Assembly (NCBI RefSeq): GCF_964204645.1
Contig: NC_134034.1
Span: forward strand, 3,938,072 to 4,002,071
Direction: 5' to 3'
Source: Tubulanus polymorphus
Taxonomy: Eukaryota > Nemertea > Palaeonemertea > Tubulaniformes > Tubulanidae
DNA: 64,000 nt
In this document: positions 37,101 through 43,030 of the stretch, piece after piece
How the letters are laid out: every line of letters starts with the position of its first letter
How positions within the stretch are numbered: position 1 is the stretch's first letter
Made by a program: the position numbers and the translations under genes
Notes under the pieces: generated by a model
What the model was told of the DNA's origin: nothing
The model's database searches: none
The model's input: only the letters and a program-made list of their open reading frames with translations

Positions 37101-39643
37101 ATAGAAGTCTTATTAGGAACAGAATGGATTGGCAGCTGACCTAAAATATCGTATTTTAATCCACTTTAAACTGCATTGAAGGATATCCACAAAATCTGCA
37201 TTAAGAGGGGTTCCTGAGAGAAAAGAGACTCCATGATTTGAAAGTTTAACAATATGTCTCCATGCCTACCAACTGCAGTTTGGAACGTAGGCATGGAAAC
37301 ATATTGTTAAACTTTCAAATCATGGAGTCACTTCTCTTCATTTAACCCCTTTCAGTGAAGACTTTTTGGATATCCTTCAAAAAACAGTTTCAAATAGATT
37401 AAAAAATGATGATTTAGGTCAACTGCCTGTCCTTTCTGGTCCTATAAAGACCTTTATCAGGTATGTACTACCAAAAATTAGCGAGCTAGGCCACCAGGAA
37501 TGCTCTCAAGTCAGGTTGAAATAGACATTAGTAGTCTACTGGTCAGCTGAACTGTTTCCTCCAAATTGAATGCCGTTACTAAGGATCCGTAGAAAGGACC
37601 CTTTCTGTCCTCGATGTTTCACAAATTTCACTGCGCATTGCAGCACGCAAATGTACCATAAGCCTAACAAAAAATCTAACATCTATTTCGAGTGTTGAAT
37701 CTTTGTTCATTATTTTTTCAAATTTTAATCTAGTCCTGAATATGAAAATAAATCGAAATTCTTTCCATCTTTTATTGGTAGATTACGAACCGACTACGGA
37801 GATGGGAAAATTCGTCAAACAAATGAGCTTCGAAATGAGTTCGCCGCCATCCGATAGGGGGCAGCACGAAACCGAGTCCGACGATGACGAAATACATTCG
37901 CATTACTCCGACACAGGATCGTTAACGATTATCAAACAAGTCGACAGTCGTCACGGCGATATAAACGGAAACGTCGAGCCGCCGGAATCGGCGGCCATGT
38001 TGCGACGCAAATCGAGCGTCATAATCGACGACTCGATTTACGACACGGCCGACTTACCGGCGCCACCTGTAACAAGCGGATCGTTCATCGAAGTCGGACA
38101 GACGGAGTTTCCGCCGCCACCCGAATTCGTCACCGACGGCTTTGAGATGCCAGCGGACAACGACGGCTGGATCGAGATACCCGGCGGGGAGGACGATGAC
38201 CACGACGACGAAACGTTCGACGCAGACGTTCGTTTCCGTCCGGTCGTCGCGGCCGACGAGGCAGATGTCGAAATTCACGAGAAGAATTTGAAAACGACGC
38301 GAATTCGAATCGATTCCCAGCGTCTCGTGTCGGTTACTCCGGAACCGATACCAGTCGGTGAAACTCCGGTCGTCGCCGATTCGTCGTCATCGTACGACGC
38401 GGTCGACGCTGATATACGTCTCGAAATCGAGATTTCCGCCGAAGCGTCGCCAGGCAACTCACCAGTTGTCTCAACGGAGGTAGGAAGTGCGTTGCTAGGC
38501 AAGACAGCAGACGCCGCCGCAGATGAAGATGATCGGCGGAATCCCGAATCGGAAGTCGTCCAGTATTTCGAGGAGGAGGTCGTTTATCACGATACGATAC
38601 CCGATTATTTGATGCCCAGTTACCTGGCCGCCCAGCAGGCCCGCGCCCGACAAGAGAGTCCCGCGGTTGAAACTACTCCCACGCCACCACCGACTCCACC
38701 TATCGTCAAAAGCGAAAGTTACTCGACTCGTACGGTGGTTACGGAGAAACCGCCTGTAGCGCCGCCATCAATGCAATCGGTTAAATCCGAACTGGAAGAA
38801 AAGTTGAAGAGCAAACTGAATTCGAACCGCAAAGTTCCCGCGGCGCCAAAACCCGCGACAACGGCCGCGTTAGAATTCCGTCCTCGCAACGAAAGCGAAA
38901 CCGATATTGTCATGGAGGATAAATCAATATCGCAGATCAACATGCCGGCTCGACGAACGGAGAATTACGTCGCGTCGGCCGCAATGAAAAAATCCGAAGA
39001 CGTCGAAAACGTGAAATTGCGCGAGAAAAAATCGATCGCCGCCGATTCGGTTATGGTTCAGAAAGCGCCGCGAGTCGCGTCTTTAGAAGCCGACGACAAC
39101 GTCGTGTTGAAAGAGACAGCAAAATCGGCGTCGCCGCTGCTCGTCGCAAAGAGAAACTCTGGCAACACGGAGAGCGCGACCGTCGAACGCAACGTGCATC
39201 GAACATCCAGTCAAACGGAGGGATACCGCGCGAGTACGTTCGCGCTCGAGGCTCCCGAAGCGAAGGACAAACAGTTGAAGTCGCAATTCAGCGAACTGCG
39301 CGATAAATTCGCGAATTTGCAAAAACAATTTCAGTCGAATCAGGACTTTTTGCTGCGACGGCCGGCGGCCGCGTCCGGCTCGGTTACGGCCGATGCGGGA
39401 ACGTTTAAAAAACCGCCGCTCGGTCGCGTGATCGATACGCCCCCTAGTGAGCGTCCGCCGTCGTTTGTTCCGCCGCCTCCACCCGTGGCAGCGGCGGCGC
39501 CGGCGAGGCAACCGGCGACGACATCGGTCAAATTAGAACCGCGCGAGGAGTTGATGCTGTCAATTCGCGGCGTCGGAGGTCGCCAGGCCCTGCGTCCGGT
39601 GAGTCAATCGAAAAATATCGTCGGACAATTCAGAATCGATTGA
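4125..39643 (+). CDS. Cobl: Cordon-bleu (COBL/COBLL1) family actin regulator, 11 coding exons
   Basis: Cordon-bleu proteins bind actin through C-terminal WH2 motifs and shape cortical actin. Exons 4125-4132, 12853-13029, 18270-18495, 20359-20581, 21890-22068, 25233-25505, 26553-26732, 27634-27937, 30175-30402, 35929-36228 and 37782-39643 join in frame through GT-AG introns: 3,960 nt, 1,319 residues. Seen in order: basic proline-containing N-terminus (METKAKARIKKAKAPP); a ubiquitin-like region (about 45-136, with VVLPSG); the Cobl-specific domain (138-211); lysine/proline motifs KKKKSAPAPP (about 351) and KKRRAPTPP (about 483), the type that binds syndapin in vertebrates; a long acidic, disordered part; a coiled coil (about 1193-1222); and one WH2-like motif, EELMLSIRGVGGRQALRPV (about 1288-1306). 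Start: ACCATGG is an optimal context and the phase fits exon 2 exactly. Vertebrate COBL has three WH2 motifs and COBLL1 one, so in this respect it is COBLL1-like. Identity is near certain; exons 1 and 9-10 boundaries are the least sure. Confidence 0.93.
4597..4810 (-). repeat. 78-bp dispersed satellite, three diverged units
   Basis: Units contain TAGCGACACCTGGTGGATCC and CCTCACTTG, the complement of the clusters at 11625 and 13970. Spacing between repeats is about 80-100 bp. No coding function. Confidence 0.75.
5775..6070 (-). mobile_element. CTTTCAGTG-family MITE
   Basis: Ends are TCCTTTCAGTG and CACTGAAAGGG in inverted orientation. The interior carries several copies of the palindrome-like CACCGCAGTGCGGTG. 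The subterminal order (TCTACACCGC at the left) is the reverse of the copies at 18546 and 28832. About 295 bp, non-coding. Confidence 0.85.
6850..7510 (-). mobile_element. LINE (non-LTR retrotransposon) 3' end
   Basis: A minus-strand frame from 7507 to 7145 (120 residues) ends in the pattern typical of the C-terminus of CR1/L2/jockey-type polyproteins: KIQGAKYWNNLPSELKN followed by a short leucine-rich tail. Downstream on that strand lies a tail of imperfect TCAAA/AATCAA repeats (plus strand 6859-6902), as these elements have instead of poly(A). The reverse transcriptase core is absent, so this is a 5'-truncated dead copy. Related boundary sequence (CCCTTACAAACCCACCACGC) occurs at 15007 and, inverted, near 16805. 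Confidence 0.75.
8130..8634 (+). repeat. 28-bp minisatellite, about 18 units
   Basis: Tandem units of TGAACCCTCCTCACTCTCC plus a variable CACGCGTGTC, CACACGTGTC or CACATGGC end. The period is 28 bp, not a multiple of three, so the apparent ORF across it (8432-8635) is an artefact. Unit variants alternate in blocks, suggesting higher-order duplication. Confidence 0.95.
8800..8972. mobile_element. pogo/Tigger-like MITE
   Basis: Terminal inverted repeats CAGTGGAACCTCGTTA and TAACGAGGTTCCACTG bound 173 bp, and inside is the second inverted pair around ATAACGAAC. These ends are characteristic of pogo/Tigger elements of the Tc1-mariner superfamily. It is far too short for a transposase. Confidence 0.75.
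9975..10190 (+). mobile_element. SINE-like repeat with a Pol III B box
   Basis: GGTTCGAATCCC at 10161-10172 matches a tRNA-type B box. The upstream 180 bp (ATAATCGCTAAGGCAAATTT, then TAAACTATAAATAGGAAAAC, then TGACATCATCTAAGCTG) recurs at 33066-33270. A convincing A box is not visible, so whether this is a tRNA-derived SINE or another repeat carrying a B-box-like sequence is open. Confidence 0.55.
11625..12290 (+). repeat. 78-bp dispersed satellite cluster
   Basis: Seven or eight units of about 78 bp containing GATCCACCAGGTGTCGCTAG, TGTGCAGTAGGACATCAACT and the short palindrome CACTTGTGACAAGTG. Part of the cluster (11635-11800 and 11820-11985) is itself a duplicated block. Orientation is opposite to the clusters at 4597 and 19665. 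Confidence 0.9.
12391..12722. mobile_element. Fold-back element with long inverted ends
   Basis: The left end ATGGTGGCTGATTGGGGCCA, running on through CAAGTTTG and an A-run, is mirrored by a T-run, CAAACTTGGCCC and GAATCAGCCACCAT. The interior is an array of degenerate GCGCAAAAACGAAACGCGCC-like palindromes. It is open in several frames only because of this composition. It ends 130 bp before exon 2 of Cobl. Confidence 0.8.
12853..13029 (+). CDS. Cobl: Cobl coding exon 2
   Basis: Encodes residues 4-61: a basic stretch rich in KAK, then APPRPSS, and QVVLPSGDVQKH, which aligns with the LTVVLPSG strand of vertebrate COBL. Acceptor TTTTGCAG; donor GTATGT. Ends in phase 2 and joins exon 3 to make a lysine codon. 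Confidence 0.9.
13425..13680. repeat. Diverged palindromic minisatellite
   Basis: Units of roughly 35-50 bp built from TTGAACCAGCCCCTAGGGTT and relatives (CTATTGAACCAG, TTTTAAACCAGCCCC). The same unit forms a tighter array at 17795-18060. Confidence 0.6.
13970..14240 (+). repeat. 78-bp satellite cluster, plus orientation
   Basis: Three to four units with GATCCACCAGGTGTCGCTAG and GTGTGCAGTAGGACAT, some truncated. Followed within 100 bp by units in the other orientation (14330-14470). Confidence 0.85.
14330..14470 (-). repeat. 78-bp satellite cluster, minus orientation
   Basis: Two units with CTACTGCACACTAGCGACAT and CTGGTGGATCATCACTTGCC. Together with 13970-14240 this is a head-to-head inverted arrangement. 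Confidence 0.85.
15562..15872. mobile_element. MITE with AGCCGCGATCACACG ends
   Basis: AGCCGCGATCACACG at 15562-15576 and CGTGTGATCGCGGCT at 15858-15872 are perfect 15-bp inverted repeats, flanked on both sides by TATA-like sequence (a likely target duplication). The interior repeats GGGCCAAATATGGCCC-type inverted motifs. Non-coding, 311 bp. Confidence 0.85.
17330..18060. repeat. Palindromic ~37-bp minisatellite
   Basis: The best part, 17795-18057, has about six units of AAACTGGTCTATAAAACCAG followed by CCCCGGGGTTAAAGGT. Each unit is itself an inverted repeat (CTGGT...ACCAG, and CCCCGGGG). The 17330-17650 part is more diverged and switches orientation. Confidence 0.85.
18270..18495 (+). CDS. 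Cobl: Cobl coding exon 3
   Basis: Encodes residues 62-137 (VPVMDLFVQLAAANKISPSN..., then IFIEPKMSSRDKERLKKQR). It continues the first ubiquitin-like region: MDLFVQLAAANKISPSNH matches MDLLVELCLQNHLNPSHH of vertebrate COBL. Acceptor CGCGCACAG, donor GTACGT, phase 2 in and phase 0 out. Confidence 0.93.
18546..18832 (+). mobile_element. CTTTCAGTG-family MITE
   Basis: Begins TAACCCTTTCAGTGCTGACT and ends CACTGAAAGGGT. The internal palindromes CACCGCAGTGCAGTG and CACCGCACTGCAGTG recur. 287 bp. Confidence 0.9.
18909..19202 (+). mobile_element. CTTTCAGTG-family MITE
   Basis: Same family, same orientation as the copy 77 bp upstream, with distinct substitutions, so the pair arose by two insertions or an older duplication. 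Confidence 0.9.
19665..20250 (-). repeat. 78-bp satellite cluster, long array
   Basis: Seven or so units with TCCTACTGCACACTAGTGAC and GATCCTCACTTGCCA. Here a higher-order period of about 180 bp is visible (CTACGTAGATGAGGAATCCT recurs at about 19694, 19854 and 20013). Confidence 0.9.
20359..20581 (+). CDS. Cobl: Cobl coding exon 4, Cobl-specific ubiquitin-like domain
   Basis: Encodes residues 138-211, essentially the whole conserved Cobl domain: RLIIGLPGDKQMVLRVS, KLADVFRSICDEKDL and YNITELVVVNN. In vertebrate COBL the matching segment begins RLVVNYLRTQKAVVRVS and ends LGIKELYAWD. Acceptor TTAATTAG, donor GTAAGT, phase 0 in, phase 1 out. Confidence 0.94.
20582..21889. other. Cobl intron 4
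   Basis: Contains one 169-bp inverted-repeat element; the rest is AT-rich and unremarkable. Confidence 0.7.
20970..21138. mobile_element. MITE with AGGGGATCATTCATTTATTA ends
   Basis: The left end TAGGGGATCATTCATTTATT, followed by ACGTACGCAT, is mirrored by ATGCGTACGTAATAAATGAA, TGACCCCTA at the right: terminal repeats of about 30 bp with two mismatches. The loop holds runs of C (CCCCCCTCCCC and CCCCTCCCCC). Confidence 0.85.
21890..22068 (+). CDS. Cobl: Cobl coding exon 5
   Basis: Encodes residues 212-271. Ends with a strongly basic piece, SKKKRGFFNFGRSKTKNGSA, equivalent in position to the basic GFF-containing region after the Cobl domain in vertebrate proteins. Acceptor AAATTCCAG, donor GTAAGT. 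Confidence 0.9.
22675..22850 (-). mobile_element. tRNA-derived SINE
   Basis: On the minus strand the head reads TAGCTCAGTTGGTTGAG (A box, plus-strand 22823-22839), then CCTAGTTCGAAACC (B box, about 22783-22797) at tRNA spacing. About 110 bp of unrelated body follow, ending near TCTTAAGACGCG. There is no plausible acceptor stem, so it is a SINE and not a functional tRNA. Confidence 0.75.
23538..23610 (+). mobile_element. CTTTCAGTG-family MITE, 5' fragment
   Basis: TTAACCCTTTCAGTGCTGGC and the next 55 bp match the left end of the family, then similarity stops. A full reversed copy begins at 23713. Confidence 0.75.
23713..24004 (-). mobile_element. CTTTCAGTG-family MITE
   Basis: Full-length copy in reverse orientation: starts AACCCTTTCAGTGTGTCTAC and ends GTCAGCACTGAAAGGGTTA. 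Confidence 0.9.
24055..24184. mobile_element. Fold-back element, GGGGCCGGTTGCACAG family
   Basis: The left end GGGGCCGGTTGCACAGTCGT pairs with the right end TTAAGTCTAAGCAACCGGCC CCAG; the inner arms are permuted GACTTAAG/CTTAAGTC. Two related copies lie at 51070-51355. Confidence 0.75.
24308..25103. mobile_element. Possible longer element with CTTTCAGTG-type ends
   Basis: TTAACTCTTTCAGTGCC at the left and GACACTGAAAGGGTTAA at the right are inverted repeats like those of the ~290-bp family, but the 770 bp between are unrelated and have no long frame. Either a longer non-autonomous relative or a chance pairing of two solo ends. Confidence 0.4.
25233..25505 (+). CDS. Cobl: Cobl coding exon 6
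   Basis: Encodes residues 272-362, rich in S, P, K and Q, ending in KKKKSAPAPPNRQ, a lysine/proline motif of the cordon-bleu type. I chose the acceptor after TTTTCGTTCACAG because its pyrimidine tract is strong; an in-frame alternative after CCAACCAG would shorten the exon by 33 nt. Long arginine-rich frames on the other strand are shadows of its codon bias. Confidence 0.85.
25621..25908 (-). mobile_element. CTTTCAGTG-family MITE
   Basis: Full-length reversed copy, left end slightly degenerate (TAGCCCTTTCATTGCGTCTA), right end intact (AGCACTGAAAGGGTTAA). Confidence 0.88.
26150..26348. mobile_element. Penelope-like fold-back with 61-bp perfect arms
   Basis: Bases 26150-26210 (AGTTGACAAAAACCCACAAT...) are the perfect inverse of 26288-26348, with a 77-bp AT-rich spacer. 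The inner arm edge (GAGTTGAAACGTCAAAC) contains the GAAACGT motif shared with 33943-34051 and 34831-35003. Confidence 0.7.
26553..26732 (+). CDS. Cobl: Cobl coding exon 7
   Basis: Encodes residues 363-422: serine/acidic sequence (KAKSMSNLDDSEADEGIEEF...). Phase 0 on both sides, acceptor TTCGTTATAG, donor GTATAT. A transposable element starts six bases into the intron. Confidence 0.9.
26733..27633. other. Cobl intron 7
   Basis: The first half is the 407-bp inverted-repeat element at 26739-27145; the remainder is unremarkable. Confidence 0.7.
26739..27145. mobile_element. MITE with AGCTGCGTTCAC ends beside a splice donor
   Basis: AGCTGCGTTCACGCTAG at the left and CTAGTGTGAACGCAGCT at the right are inverted repeats, flanked by TAT on both sides. 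Inside are further inverted copies of GTGTGAACGCAG and CGTTCACACTAG. 407 bp, non-coding. Confidence 0.85.
27634..27937 (+). CDS. Cobl: Cobl coding exon 8
   Basis: Encodes residues 423-523: serine-rich sequence, then SRKKRRAPTPPQ (483-488 is the basic-Ala-Pro core) and a proline stretch LPPPPLPEF. These KRAP-type motifs recruit the SH3 protein syndapin in vertebrates; that role here is inferred. Acceptor TATATTTCAG, donor GTTCGT, phase 1 out. Confidence 0.9.
27938..30174. other. Cobl intron 8
   Basis: One CTTTCAGTG element, pieces of the CCAGTTCCACAGT fold-back family near 28040-28150, and a half copy of the TTGAGCAACCGGCCCC family at 29945-30003. No exon seen. Confidence 0.65.
28832..29117 (+). 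mobile_element. CTTTCAGTG-family MITE
   Basis: Starts TAACCCTTTCGGTGCTGACT and ends CACACTGAAAGGGTTAA; internal CACCGCACTGCGGTG intact. 286 bp. Confidence 0.9.
30175..30402 (+). CDS. Cobl: Cobl coding exon 9
   Basis: Encodes residues 524-599: APPPPQSPPPDD, then VDEPPPDYSDDDDDDSDG. Acceptor TTTTTCAG, donor GTAGGC, phase 1 both sides. The GATGAT run makes a six-aspartate tract that could vary in length. In the reading frame the exon could extend past the donor, but COBL-like sequence resumes only at 35929. Confidence 0.85.
30863..31265. repeat. AACGTTTT-rich palindromic repeat patch
   Basis: Repeated AAAACGTTTT, AAAACGCTGAACA and GAAACGTTTTC units with an inner inverted pair CCGCACACG/CGTGTGCGG. 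Composition resembles the interior of 12391-12722. The overlapping ORFs on both strands come from this low complexity. Confidence 0.55.
31807..32056. mobile_element. hAT-like MITE
   Basis: CTGGAGCGGATTTAGGGG at the left and AGATCCGCCCCTG at the right form imperfect inverted ends, flanked on both sides by TAATT. The CAGGGGCGGATC type of terminus is common among hAT elements. Degenerate pieces also occur near 9370-9650 and 16430-16620. Confidence 0.5.
33023..33064. repeat. CCCTCT microsatellite
   Basis: Seven imperfect CCCTCT hexamers. Any protein read from it (alternating Arg-Glu on the minus strand) is an artefact. Confidence 0.95.
33066..33270 (+). mobile_element. SINE-like repeat, second copy
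   Basis: Matches 9975-10190: GCACCGACCAGATC, ATAATCACTGAGGTAAATT, TAAACTATAAATGGGAAAAC, GATGACGTCATCTAAGCTG, and B-box-like GGTTTGAATCCC at 33250. Contains a perfect CRE-type TGACGTCA in this copy. Confidence 0.6.
33823..34051. mobile_element. Penelope-like inverted unit, ~107-bp arms
   Basis: 33823-33929 and 33943-34051 are nearly perfect inverted copies around a 13-bp loop. The right arm reads CCTGAAGATGACTATTAGGA then TATAGTCGAAACGTT, that is CUGAAGA, a hairpin (GACTAT/ATAGTC), GAAA. The inverted double arrangement and this core resemble Penelope-like retroelement terminal repeats. Half copies occur at 15400-15480 and 48797-48858. Confidence 0.6.
34478..34590. mobile_element. Fold-back element related to the ~37-bp minisatellite
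   Basis: GGGGGCCGGTTTTACGGAG at the left is opposed to CCGGTCTATAAAACCGGGTCC at the right, with AACCATGGGGTT in the middle. This is the single-copy form of the unit arrayed at 17330-18060. Confidence 0.6.
34831..35003. mobile_element. Penelope-like inverted unit
   Basis: AATAAGATAAAAACCCACTA begins the left arm and its inverse ends at 35003. The core has a perfect palindrome of TCTCACCCTAGAGATCATCG with its complement, then GAGATCGAAACGTCG, and an AT-rich stretch with AATAAATAAATTC. A rearranged copy with the same end sequence lies at 57475-57640. Confidence 0.65.
35314..35424. mobile_element. Fold-back element, TTGAGCAACCGGCC family
   Basis: GGGGTCGGTTGCTCAGAAG at the left pairs with CTTTTGAGCAACCGGCCCT at the right. 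Half copies end at 13240, 30003 and 61490. Confidence 0.65.
35929..36228 (+). CDS. Cobl: Cobl coding exon 10
   Basis: Encodes residues 600-699, acidic, with EVKVTKSRTKFDAVDADDET and SAFEDVIAEAENLLL, possibly a short amphipathic helix. Acceptor TTTTTCACCTCGACAG, donor GTACCA (weak). Phase 1 both sides keeps the frame. A SINE starts 60 bp into the following intron. Confidence 0.8.
36289..36475 (+). mobile_element. tRNA-derived SINE
   Basis: TGGCATGGTGGATAAGG (A-box region), an anticodon-like arm GACTCTCAACCGAGAGG, and GTGGGTTCGAATCC (B box) follow tRNA spacing, then a 120-bp unrelated body. There is no acceptor-stem pairing, so I do not call a tRNA. Confidence 0.7.
36538..36790. mobile_element. 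Fold-back element with CAATACAGGTTATAGGCC ends
   Basis: CAATACAGGTTATAGGCC at the left mirrors GGCCTATAACCTGTATTG at the right. Inner arms (AGTAAGCATTTTCTCA/TGAGAAAATGCTTACT) also pair, so the full 253 bp is an imperfect palindrome. Confidence 0.85.
37028..37530. mobile_element. 503-bp fold-back element
   Basis: TAATGTCTATTTCAACCTGA through GGTGGCCTAGC at the left is mirrored by GCTAGGCCACCAGG through GGTTGAAATAGACATTA at the right. The centre ATGATTTGAAAGTTTAACAA pairs with its inverse across TGCCTACCAACTGCAGTT. Intermediate segments pair with small indels. Non-coding. Confidence 0.9.
37782..39643 (+). CDS. Cobl: Cobl coding exon 11 (last, 1,862 nt)
   Basis: Encodes residues 700-1319: acidic low-complexity sequence with PPPPEF and TPPPTPP; SELEEKLKSKLNSNRKVPAA; a coiled coil (KDKQLKSQFSELRDKFANLQ, about 1193-1222); RPPSFVPPPPP; and the WH2-like motif at 1288-1306, 13 residues before the stop. 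The vertebrate genes also have one very large exon in this region. Codon use is strongly biased to C/G third positions, giving long antisense frames that are not genes. Confidence 0.95.
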
Positions 39644-40197
39644 AAACGAATCATTTTTTAAAAAAACGTGCGCGCGACAACCAAAAATAGATAAACAGTA
39701 AGCCCTTTATACGACTTAGCATGACGTGTGCAACGTTTCTAATAACCTCACTTATCACTCCGATTCTAATATACGTAATAACTCGAGAAATATTTGGCTC
39801 ATTTGAAATTAACCTAATTAACCGATAATAACCAATTAGTTAGAGTTCGTTCTAATTAACCATAAATAGTATATACCGATAACTGCACGTCATCACTCTC
39901 TGACATTGCCGTAGTTAGTTTAACCTCAGCGCTTGCATGATTAGTTTCTAGTTTCTAGCCTATCAAGCCCCCTACCGTCGGTGGCTTTTTGCTACCGGTG
40001 GATGTTCGGGAATTAGTCGAAAAATGTAAATTCTGCCTAAGTTGATATTATTCCATTTTGAAAATGTTTATTCCGATAACGCTCTTGCGCTACGTAGTAT
40101 CACAGTTGTGGGCGTTGATTGAATTTGACTCTTCGACCCAGTTCGGCAGTTCTCTCTGACTCTAGGGTTGACACGTTCAAAATGAACCAATTCTAAC

Positions 40198-40474
40198 TTA
40201 ACCCTTTCAGTGTGTCTACACCGCAATGCGGTGTATAAATCAGTGATAGATATTGCTAGTACACTGCACAGCGGTGTATTGATGTTATTAGTAATTACCT
40301 CTCTTGAAAAATGGCAGCACCTGTCAAACATAGTGAAATACTAGTAACTAGGGATACACTGCGCCGCGGTGTAGACACACTAAAGGGGTATTCCCGTTAT
40401 TCAACACATTTTTAGAAATTTTCAAATTATCTCCAGCCTATGGGGTATTAATTAGTCAGCACTGAAAGGGTTAA
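40198..40474 (-). mobile_element. CTTTCAGTG-family MITE
   Basis: Reversed copy with small internal deletions near the right end (277 bp). Ends TTAACCCTTTCAGTGTG and CAGCACTGAAAGGGTTAA. Confidence 0.88.
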
Positions 40475-41856
40475 GAGCCAGATTTACCTGCGGAACTGGA
40501 TCCTGTGTGATTTGTTGATAATCCATGCTCGTCTGTGGAACTGTTCAGATTAATCATACAGCGCACTCAATCCAAGCTTAATCCGGTTCAGTTTAATCTG
40601 GATTTTGATCCAATCCAAATACTATGAACCGTAAATGTTTGTAAAATATGATTGAAACTTGACTTACTTCATCAGAACCATATGATCCGGATTAAGCAGT
40701 AGGGATCGACTGTTTTTGAAAATTTGCCACCAAGTATAGTAAATCCCACTGTTTTTGAAAACTTTCCACTAAGTATAGTATCTGGTACTGCGGTTCCTGG
40801 ACTTAAAACAATGCGATGAACAAATCATTGTTCATCGCATGATCTTATCTTGTGTTTTGAAAGCTAATTCTCTGGGTATTGAGGTTGTTTTTTTTCTAAT
40901 TTAAAAACAATATCTGTTAGATTTTCATTCACAAAATTATGGACCATCATTCACAAACTCCTTCACCAAATCCATACGAAGGGAAAGTTTCGACATAGAG
41001 AACTTGTTCATATTTTATGTTATGATCCTCGCTTGCCAGGCAAGCAAGGATGATGAAAAGGTTGGTTGTTGATGCCTATGATATAGAGATCGATTTCTTA
41101 TTTATTTTCTCTTAATCGTTTCAGGTTAGTATTGGAGAAACAAGATGGTCGACATTGAACTACCAGTATCCGTCTGCTATGGATAAAAATGGTTCATGAA
41201 CTTTGCGTTTACCGGGCAATTTCGTAAATATTTTAACATTGAGTACAATCATCTAGATTCCGTAGTAGCTGATATTTATAGAAAGACTGTGCATCTTTTA
41301 GACCAGTCCAGACAGGATTGCTGTAGAACCAAATAGAGCTCACACTGCTCCTTTGAGTTTAAAGAAGTTATCGGCTATAGAACCATAATGAGCTTTAACT
41401 GGGCTTGAGTTGTCTGATTGACTGTAGAAATTAGCTTTGACAGGTCTTCGCAATTCAACCGAAATGAGCTTAGGCCGGCTTTAAGTTGTCTGATTGGTTA
41501 CAGGACAAAATAGACTGGCCTGAAGCGTTAGAACGAAGTCTTTGATTGTTTCGAGACTGGTCTTTGTTTGTTTGATTGGCCATATTCTACAAAGATGAGC
41601 TTAGACTGGCCGTAGAACTACGATGTAGACCAGCTTCCTGACCGAAGTTATGACATTTATCAACTGAGATCATATATATGGACAGACAAAGAGCTCTATA
41701 TGGTCAATTTAGCAGGCCTCGGCGTTTGTGAGATTTTTACCCGCTTTTGGAGCTGAATTTTTGCTGCTAAGAATTTATTGTGATAAATGAAATTTCATAT
41801 TGGACAGAAAAACGTGTACAAAACCATGTATTATATTTGTTGATATATTGTTATTA

Positions 41857-41858
<2 letters not shown>

Positions 41859-41890
<32 letters not shown>
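41859..41890. repeat. ATT microsatellite
   Basis: About ten uninterrupted ATT triplets. Confidence 0.95.
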
Positions 41891-42736
41891 GTCATCATAT
41901 TTGTAATCATTGATATTGTCAAATGTACGTACATGCGTTTGAAGATTGTCGCGTGAAATTTGATTCGATGATATTACTTAGAATAGGAGAGATTAATTGA
42001 TATTATAATCATGGTAAAATGGCTTGAGATCATTCAGAGATATTTATTCGTATTATTATAACTTTTTTAATGTATTATATTGTGAAGTGATGAATATTAG
42101 GCCTGCATATATTGTATGCGAATCACTTACATTGTCCAACCGTCCGTCCTACCATCTCTTACCCAGCGTTGCTATTGGTTGCTGAATTTTTAACCTACAA
42201 ACCTGGAGTAATGGGGAATTTTCAATGCCTCCGTGGCAATCAGGGATTTAACTCGTAGCAAGCGAGGATCCACCAGTTGTCGCCAGTTGTTACTAGTATA
42301 CTTCAGTTTCTTCGACATTACCATTAGAATTCAATCAACGTTTCGAGTATAGAATTGAACGTATTTTGACGGAGTAAAATAATATGCTTTTATTACTCTT
42401 CTATCATTTCCACGGTATGTGCCAGCGGGAAATATATAATTTTATTGACGAATATACACGGAAAGAGAAAAATAAAAACTTTGCGATGTTTTTAACATCG
42501 CAAGGTTATATGCAAACTGGGTGCTAGTTACGCCATCTGGTGCGATAGCTGGTTCGCCTGTAATTAGAATCCACCTTTTTTGTACTGCGATTCAGTTCGT
42601 TTAGAAGACAAGGGTGCTAATTTGTGGTTGTTTATGCGCATATGTATGAAACAATTTTCAATTCTCAATAACCAGAAATGAACTACATTCTGGATCCAGT
42701 TCCGCAGTGTTCTTTAGTTGAAATTTACCCTATACA

Positions 42737-43030
42737 TAACCCTTTCAGTGCTGACTAATTGATACCCCATAGTGCTGGAGATAGTTTGAAGATTTTGAAA
42801 AATACTGACCTAGTGTGTTGAATAACGAGAATACCAATATAGTGCGTCTACACCGCAGTGCAGTGTATTGTTAGTTACTAATATTTCACAATGTTTGGCA
42901 GGTGCTGCCATATTTCAATAGAGATAAAAACTAATCACTAATTACACCAATACACCGCAGTGAGGTGTACTAGAAAAATCCATCACCGATTTATACACCG
43001 CACTGCGGTGTAGACGCACTGAAAGGGTAA
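42737..43030 (+). mobile_element. CTTTCAGTG-family MITE
   Basis: Full-length copy: starts TAACCCTTTCAGTGCTGACT, ends GACGCACTGAAAGGGTAA. Confidence 0.9.

Larger units (their letters stand above)
36229..37781. other. Cobl intron 10
   Basis: Almost wholly made of three mobile elements: a tRNA-derived SINE and two large fold-back elements. Confidence 0.75.

Noticed and set aside
39083-39511. 142-residue minus-strand frame and several others inside 37782-39643
   Set aside because: Shadows of the biased coding sequence of the last Cobl exon.
40068-40331. Recurrent short protein starting MFDRCCHFS, also at 25754 and 28985
   Set aside because: It is the translation of the CTTTCAGTG-family MITE in each copy; frames differ in length and are not maintained.
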